Shown here piece after piece: positions 57,319-64,000 of a stretch of DNA of 64,000 nucleotides (positions are counted from its first letter, which is position 1; each line of letters opens with the position of its first letter). Source of the stretch: Pectobacterium carotovorum (GTDB lineage Bacteria; Pseudomonadota; Gammaproteobacteria; Enterobacterales; Enterobacteriaceae); NCBI GenBank assembly GCA_016415585.1, contig CP066552.1:1612001-1676000 (forward strand), read 5' to 3'. The notes beneath the pieces were generated by a model that was given only the letters and a program-made list of their open reading frames with translations, was not told the origin of the DNA and searched no databases. The position numbers and the translations under genes are program-made.

Positions 57319-57789
57319 ATGCAACAGTCTCAGCGTGGTTGTGGACAAAATAGTTATGGTCAGAGCGGTTATCGTCAGCGTGGTTTTACCCTGTTGGAGA
57401 TTATGGTGGTTATCGTCATTCTCGGCGTACTGGCGAGTCTGGTGGTGCCCAATCTGATGGGGAATAAGGAAAAGGCGGATCGGCAAAAAGCCGTCAGCGA
57501 TATTGTTTCTCTGGAAAGCGCACTCGACATGTACAAGCTGGATAACAACCGCTATCCGTCCACAGAGCAGGGACTGAAGGCGCTGGTAACGAAGCCGACG
57601 GTACAGCCGGAACCACGTAACTACCCAGCCGATGGCTATATTCGCCGCTTGCCGCAGGATCCGTGGGGTACGGACTATCAACTGCTGAACCCCGGCCAGC
57701 ACGGCAAACTGGATATCTTCTCTCTGGGGCCAGATGGCATGCCAGGAACGGAAGATGACATCGGCAACTGGAATCTTGATAAAAAATAA
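57319..57789 (+). CDS. outG: Type II secretion major pseudopilin OutG
   Basis: OutG (GspG) is the main pseudopilus subunit. In the 156-residue precursor the prepilin peptidase site is QRG/FTLLE, with the required Glu at +5 and a hydrophobic helix after it. The mature body has the calcium-loop end FSLGPDGMPGTEDDIGNW. The leader is 22 residues and contains Gly/Gln/Tyr repeats (NSYGQSGYRQRG), longer than the 6-10 residues usual for GspG. No internal start codon in frame can shorten it. Confidence 0.95.
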   Translation: MQQSQRGCGQNSYGQSGYRQRGFTLLEIMVVIVILGVLASLVVPNLMGNKEKADRQKAVSDIVSLESALDMYKLDNNRYPSTEQGLKALVTKPTVQPEPRNYPADGYIRRLPQDPWGTDYQLLNPGQHGKLDIFSLGPDGMPGTEDDIGNWNLDKK

Positions 57790-57864
57790 AGACGTCGGTC
57801 TTTGTTGCAGATTGTTGTGGGTAGTGGCTATCGATGGCGGCGGGAAAAGGACGGCAAAAGCGCA

Positions 57865-58427
57865 ATGAAGCGGTCAACGAGGAAGCAGCAGGGATTCACC
57901 CTGCTGGAAATGATGCTGGTCGTGTTACTGGCTGGCATTGCCGCTGGCATGGTGGTCATGGCGTTTCCTCCCGAGCGTCAGAATGACAGCGCCTGGCAGT
58001 TGGCTCGTTTTCAGGCGCAGCTAGAGTTTGCCGCTGAAAGCAGTCAGGTTAACGAATACATGCTGGGTGTTCGTATCTATCCCGATCGCTGGCAGTTTTA
58101 TCAGCTCCAGCGACCCGCTGCATCAGAAGGGATGCCGATCCCGAGCGGCGATCGCTGGCAGGGCTATAAGTGGCAGCCGTGGCAACCGCACCGGGTGAGC
58201 GCATCGGCGACGCTACCCGAGGCATTACGGCTTGAGCTATTACAGGCCGATGGGAAAAAGGTGGATAAAACGCAGAGCGGCGACGACCCCGATATCCTGA
58301 TTTTGCCCGGTGGCGAAATCACGCCTTTCCGTCTGCTTGTTAAATCTGAAAACAAAGCGCTCTCGAATTGGCTCCAGGTGGATAACACCGGACGATTTGT
58401 GACGTCGATGAGTCAGGGCAAGAAACG

Positions 58428-58431
<4 letters not shown>
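57865..58431 (+). CDS. outH: Type II secretion minor pseudopilin OutH
   Basis: OutH (GspH) is a minor pseudopilin near the pilus tip. The precursor start [24 protein letters not shown] gives a ten-residue leader with Glu at +5. The body of the 188-residue protein fits GspH. The frame is open 21 codons further upstream, but the start at 57865 gives the normal short leader. It overlaps outI by four bases. Confidence 0.92.
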
Positions 58432-60422
<1,991 letters not shown>

Positions 60423-60426
<4 letters not shown>

Positions 60427-61700
60427 AAATAGCGGGAAAATGGAAGCGAAAAGCCGCAAAAGCCCCATTACATCGAGGAACGGTCGCTCGACATCCGTGC
60501 CTCATTGTTCGTCTTCCGGTAGAAGAGCAGGGAGAGATCGAATGGCAGGTGCGTTCATCCAATGGGGAAAGTTTACTGAGTCAGGGGCGCGGTAGCATAG
60601 AGCAGGTTCGTCCGGCGTTGGTGGCCTACCCGTCAGTGACGTTTACCCGTGTTCTGGTACCAGCCACTGACGTAACGTTTTATGCCCTGACGTTGCCCCG
60701 ACAGGCGAGGCGTCAGCTGACGCAAGTCGTGCCGTTTATGCTGGAAGACCAACTGGCGACGGAAATTGAAAAGCTGCATTTTGCCGTGCTGGAAATTTAT
60801 GGCGACGACGGCACGGTTGCCGTGGTGGAAAAAAACCGGATGCAGCGTTGGCTGGCACAGTGTGATGCGCTGGGCCTCAGCGTCGATACGTTATTGCCTG
60901 ACGCCCGTGTATTGCCGAAACATCAGGATGGCTGGAGCGCGTTGCAGCATGATGACATGTGGCTGTTTCGCCAGCCGACGGGCCATGCGATGGCGGCGGA
61001 ATCTTCCTGGTGCGGCGACCTGCTGAAAGCGTCTATGCCGCTGCCAGCAATATACAGCTACAGCGCTGCATCAGTCGGCGGTGAGTTGTCACAGTACGAA
61101 TGGCAGGAAGAGGGCGAATGGAAGGCGCAGCCGGAAACGGATCTCTTCACGCTGGCGGCAACGGCGCACTTACCTGCCTCGGTCGATCTGCGACAAGGAG
61201 ACTATGCGCCGGATAAGGCTTGGCAAAACACCCTGCTGCCGTGGCGCGGTGTCGGGATTGCGTTTGCCTGTTACCTCCTGCTTGTCGTGGCGGATGCTGG
61301 CTGGGCGCACTATCAGCTTTATCAACAGGCCGAACATTGGCGGCAGGAAAGCGTGCGTGTCTATCGGCAGATTTTCCCTTCAGAGACGAATGTCGTTAAC
61401 CCGCGCGCGCAGATGCAGCAGCACCTGCAACGTACGGCAGCCGGGGGCGCAGGGAAAGCACTGCTGGATCAATTGACCCCCTTGCAGCAGCTCATGACAC
61501 AGAATAGCGCGATCAAAATTCAGTCGCTGTCTTACGACGGCGCTGCGGGTGAATTCCGGCTGGCGTTGCAGGGCACGTCATATCAGGAACTCGAGCAATT
61601 TCAGCAGCAGGCTGCCGCTTATTATCAGGTACAGGCGGGAGAGATGCGGCAGGAGAACGATCGGGTTGAAGGTCGCTTAACATTAAGGAGCCAGCAATGA
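60423..61700 (+). CDS. outL: Type II secretion protein OutL
   Basis: OutL (GspL) anchors the ATPase OutE to the membrane. In the 425 residues an actin-like cytoplasmic domain (about 20-265, with PRQARRQLTQVVPFMLEDQLA) is followed by one transmembrane helix (about 277-295: GIAFACYLLLVVADAGWA). A periplasmic ferredoxin-like domain ends the protein. It overlaps outK and outM by four bases, so stoichiometry is probably kept by coupling. Confidence 0.95.
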
Positions 61701-62191
61701 ATGAATTACGGCAACGCTGGCAGGCGATGAGCCAGCGCGAGCGTCAGCTTATGGTCGTGTGCGCGGCTGTGCTTCTGCTCTGTGTGGTGTATTACGCTAT
61801 CCTCCAACCGTGGCAGGAGCGGGAAGATCTGTGGGAGCGCACGATTTCCCGCGAGCAGCAGACGGTCAACTGGATGCAGAAACAGGCCTCATCAATTCCG
61901 CAGGGAAATCAGGCGCAGGGGGACAATAGTCAGCGCGACGTCAGTCTGCCGATTTTGATTTCGCAAAGTACCAAGCGTTACGGGCTGACCGTCGTACGTT
62001 TGCAGCCGCAGGGCAGTCAGGCATCGGTGACGCTGGGGCAGAGTGATTTTAATAGTCTGCTGCGTTGGCTTGGCGAACTGGAACAGAAAAATGGCGTGAA
62101 AGTGATATCGCTGGATGTAAATGCCGTCGAGCAAAGCCCAGGAATCGTAGATGTCACCAGACTGATGCTGGAACGGACGGATGAAGCTTAA
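61697..62191 (+). CDS. outM: Type II secretion protein OutM
   Basis: OutM (GspM) stabilises OutL. In the 164 residues a short cytoplasmic start (RWQAMSQRERQL) is followed by one helix (MVVCAAVLLLCVVYYAILQPW). A periplasmic ferredoxin-like domain follows (SLPILISQSTKRYGLTVVRLQPQG). It overlaps outN by 11 bases. Confidence 0.95.
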   Translation: MNELRQRWQAMSQRERQLMVVCAAVLLLCVVYYAILQPWQEREDLWERTISREQQTVNWMQKQASSIPQGNQAQGDNSQRDVSLPILISQSTKRYGLTVVRLQPQGSQASVTLGQSDFNSLLRWLGELEQKNGVKVISLDVNAVEQSPGIVDVTRLMLERTDEA

Positions 62192-62927
62192 GTCCGGCAT
62201 CGGCACTGGTGTCGCTTTGGTTCTGGCCTATGGGCTGTTCCTGGCGAGCTATGCGCCTGCCCGTCTGCTTACTGCTGTGCCGCTGCCCGCTGGAATGGTG
62301 GTCGCAGAGGCCGCCGGAACGTTATGGCAGGGGAGTCTGCAACGGTTTAGCTGGCGCACGTTCATGCTGGATGATGTGCACTGGAACATCACGTTCTCGG
62401 ATTTTATGCCCGCGTTGGATATTGCGTTTAAAAACCCAGAAGGCATTGCAGGCCGAGGGATCATTCGCGGCTGGCAGCAGCCGCAGTTTTATCAATGGCA
62501 GCTTTCTGTACCGGCAGGCTATTTATTCAGCCACATGCGTTTTATTGTGCCAATCGGGGCCGAAGGAAACGTGCAGCTAAATCTACAAGAGGCGACGGTA
62601 GACCGTTCGGGCTGCCAATCGCTGGATGCCAACGTAACCTGGCCAGGGGCGCGGGTGAAGACGCCGCTGGGTGGACTGGTACTCGCTACGCCGCAGGCCA
62701 CGTTACGCTGCCAGCAAGGCGCGTTAGAAGCGAGCCTGCGGCAGACCTCCTCACATCTGCAATTGTCTGGCAAAGGCAGCGTCACCCCGAAAGGCGAATA
62801 TCGTTTTACAGGGCAGCTTAGCAGCGGAAATGACTTACCCGCGACGATGAAAAAACTGCTGGCAACCACCGGTAAAGCCGATGAACAGGGTGCCAGAACG
62901 CTGAATTTTCAGGGGCGCTTGCTGTAA
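62181..62927 (+). CDS. outN: Type II secretion protein OutN
   Basis: OutN (GspN) is a 248-residue inner-membrane-anchored periplasmic protein found in only some type II systems and often dispensable. It has one N-terminal helix (GVALVLAYGLFLASYAPARLL). The GspN body AGMVVAEAAGTLWQGSLQRFSWRTFMLDDVHW is followed by a C-terminal domain with a Cys pair. The outM-outN overlap is unusually long (11 bases). Confidence 0.93.
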   Translation: MKLKSGIGTGVALVLAYGLFLASYAPARLLTAVPLPAGMVVAEAAGTLWQGSLQRFSWRTFMLDDVHWNITFSDFMPALDIAFKNPEGIAGRGIIRGWQQPQFYQWQLSVPAGYLFSHMRFIVPIGAEGNVQLNLQEATVDRSGCQSLDANVTWPGARVKTPLGGLVLATPQATLRCQQGALEASLRQTSSHLQLSGKGSVTPKGEYRFTGQLSSGNDLPATMKKLLATTGKADEQGARTLNFQGRLL

Positions 62928-63016
62928 TAGCGGTCAGCGCCGCTGGTGCCGCGTAGTCGAGCGCAAAAATAAACCGCTCATTCATACCGTTTCTTTATCA
63001 ACAATCAGGGACTAAC

Positions 63017-63862
63017 GTGGACGATTTAAGGGAATTCGCACAGCTGTTTCCGGCGTGGTGGTTTGGGGCGCTGGGCGTGCTGGGGTTGATTGTTGGCAGT
63101 TTTCTGAACGTGGTGATTTACCGCTTGCCGATTATGCTGGAGCGCCGCTGGCGGCAGGACATCGAGCTTGAAACGGGCGTGGCCGATTCCGATCCTGATA
63201 CGCGCTACAACCTGTGGTGGCCGCCTTCGTCTTGCCCGCACTGCCAGCAGGCTATTGCGGTAAAAGATAATATCCCGCTATTCAGCTGGCTGTGGCTGCG
63301 CGGCCGCTCCCGCTGCTGCCATCAATCGGTCTCTGTGCAATATCCGTTAGTGGAAGTCATCACCATGCTGGCTTTTCTGGCGGCAGGTTTGCTCTGGTTG
63401 CCCGGTATGGCGCTGTGGGGGGCGTTGATTCTGCTGTCCTTCCTGTTGGTGCTGACGGTTATTGATATAAAAACGCTGCTGCTGCCGGATGTGCTTACGC
63501 TGTCGCTTCTGTGGATGGGGTTGCTGTTTAATCTGTCGGGGACATTTGTCTCATTAAACGATGCCGTAGTCGGCGCGATGGCCGGTTATTTGTCTCTGTG
63601 GCTACTTTATTGGGCATTCAAATACGCAACGGGCAAAGAAGCGCTGGGGTACGGTGATTTTAAGTTGCTGGCTGCGCTGGGGGCTTGGCTGGGCTGGCAG
63701 GCATTGCCGAATCTGGTTCTGGTGGCGGCGCTGAGCGGGCTGGCCGTTACTCTCATCTGGCGCGGGTTGCGTAAAGAGGATACGGCTAAACCGCTGGCCT
63801 TTGGCCCCTGGCTGACAATCGGCGGGGTGTTCGGCGTGATAATGAACGGATTCAATCTGTAG
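63017..63862 (+). CDS. outO: Prepilin peptidase/N-methyltransferase OutO
   Basis: OutO (GspO) cleaves and N-methylates the OutG-K pseudopilins. The 281-residue membrane aspartyl protease has the active-site aspartates in LTVIDIKTLLLPD and GYGDFKLLAALGAW. The cytoplasmic loop has the first CxxC pair (Cys73, Cys76), but the second pair reads S-R-C-C (Ser98, Cys101) instead of C-x-x-C. The start is GTG with AGGGACTAAC upstream. It follows outN after 89 bases and ends the cluster. Confidence 0.95.
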   Translation: MDDLREFAQLFPAWWFGALGVLGLIVGSFLNVVIYRLPIMLERRWRQDIELETGVADSDPDTRYNLWWPPSSCPHCQQAIAVKDNIPLFSWLWLRGRSRCCHQSVSVQYPLVEVITMLAFLAAGLLWLPGMALWGALILLSFLLVLTVIDIKTLLLPDVLTLSLLWMGLLFNLSGTFVSLNDAVVGAMAGYLSLWLLYWAFKYATGKEALGYGDFKLLAALGAWLGWQALPNLVLVAALSGLAVTLIWRGLRKEDTAKPLAFGPWLTIGGVFGVIMNGFNL

Positions 63863-63934
63863 AGAATGGCAAAGGCAATACGAATTATCGGCTGAATAAT
63901 CGTCGGCTGAACATAGATCGGCAGGCATAAAAAT

Positions 63935-63968
63935 AGGCTGAGGGTATAAATACCATCAGCCTTTTTTA
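63935..63968 (+). terminator. Terminator of the out operon
   Basis: A 12-base stem with one mismatch (arms 63935-63946 and 63951-63962) and a four-base loop is followed by TTTTTT, 72 bases after the outO stop. Confidence 0.88.
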
Positions 63969-64000
63969 TCTTTATCTGTGTGTGCCCTTCAATGAATAAA

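Overview
The window is chromosomal DNA of a soft-rot enterobacterium, most likely Pectobacterium. It carries a complete Out type II secretion cluster with embedded pectinase genes, a KdgR-type box, the arn lipid A locus and enterobacterial housekeeping genes (purEK, lpxH, ppiB, cysS, folD, sdaCB). Calls rest on reading the translations and the DNA by eye; no database search was run.

Layout: (1) 0-4.3 kb: end of a pst phosphate operon (pstA cut by the window edge, pstB, no phoU), a secreted YolA/DUF4879-like protein, an unrecognised 155-residue protein and an XRE regulator. (2) 4.3-16.2 kb: core genes sdaCB, purEK with a PurR box, lpxH, ppiB, a DoxX gene, cysS, ybcJ, folD and a diguanylate cyclase. 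(3) 16.7-25.5 kb: ugd plus arnBCADTEF, the L-Ara4N lipid A pathway, with PhoP-like and PmrA-like boxes at the expected places. (4) 25.5-32.4 kb: an fbp-type ferric iron ABC operon with a Fur box, an orphan PTS IIA, a broken cupin gene divergent from a LysR regulator, and a small protein. (5) 32.4-39.9 kb: an accessory block next to tRNA-Arg(TCT) and a P4-type integrase remnant. It holds a Gram-negative dlt operon (dltD-dltX-dltB-dltA-dltC) followed by a TauD-type dioxygenase and a flavin monooxygenase. (6) 40-46.3 kb: an MscS-type channel, D-amino acid transaminase, L-Ala-D/L-Glu epimerase and AlaC. (7) 46.4-64 kb: outS, outB, a lipoprotein pectate lyase, a lipoprotein exo-polygalacturonase, then outC to outO.

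How they fit together: arn and dlt are two cell-surface charge-modification systems within about 7 kb of each other. The out cluster builds the type II secretion machine, and two of its likely substrates sit inside it. One of these has the Asp at +2 that marks inner-membrane-retained, type II-exported lipoproteins such as pullulanase.

Most unusual points: the DltX-like 39-residue peptide ending in FxYxxF; the DltB with Asn where MBOAT enzymes have His; a four-cysteine leader-peptide candidate whose stop overlaps the cysS start; the PulA-like pectate lyase; the doubly broken cupin gene; and the tRNA-linked integrase remnant bordering the dlt block.
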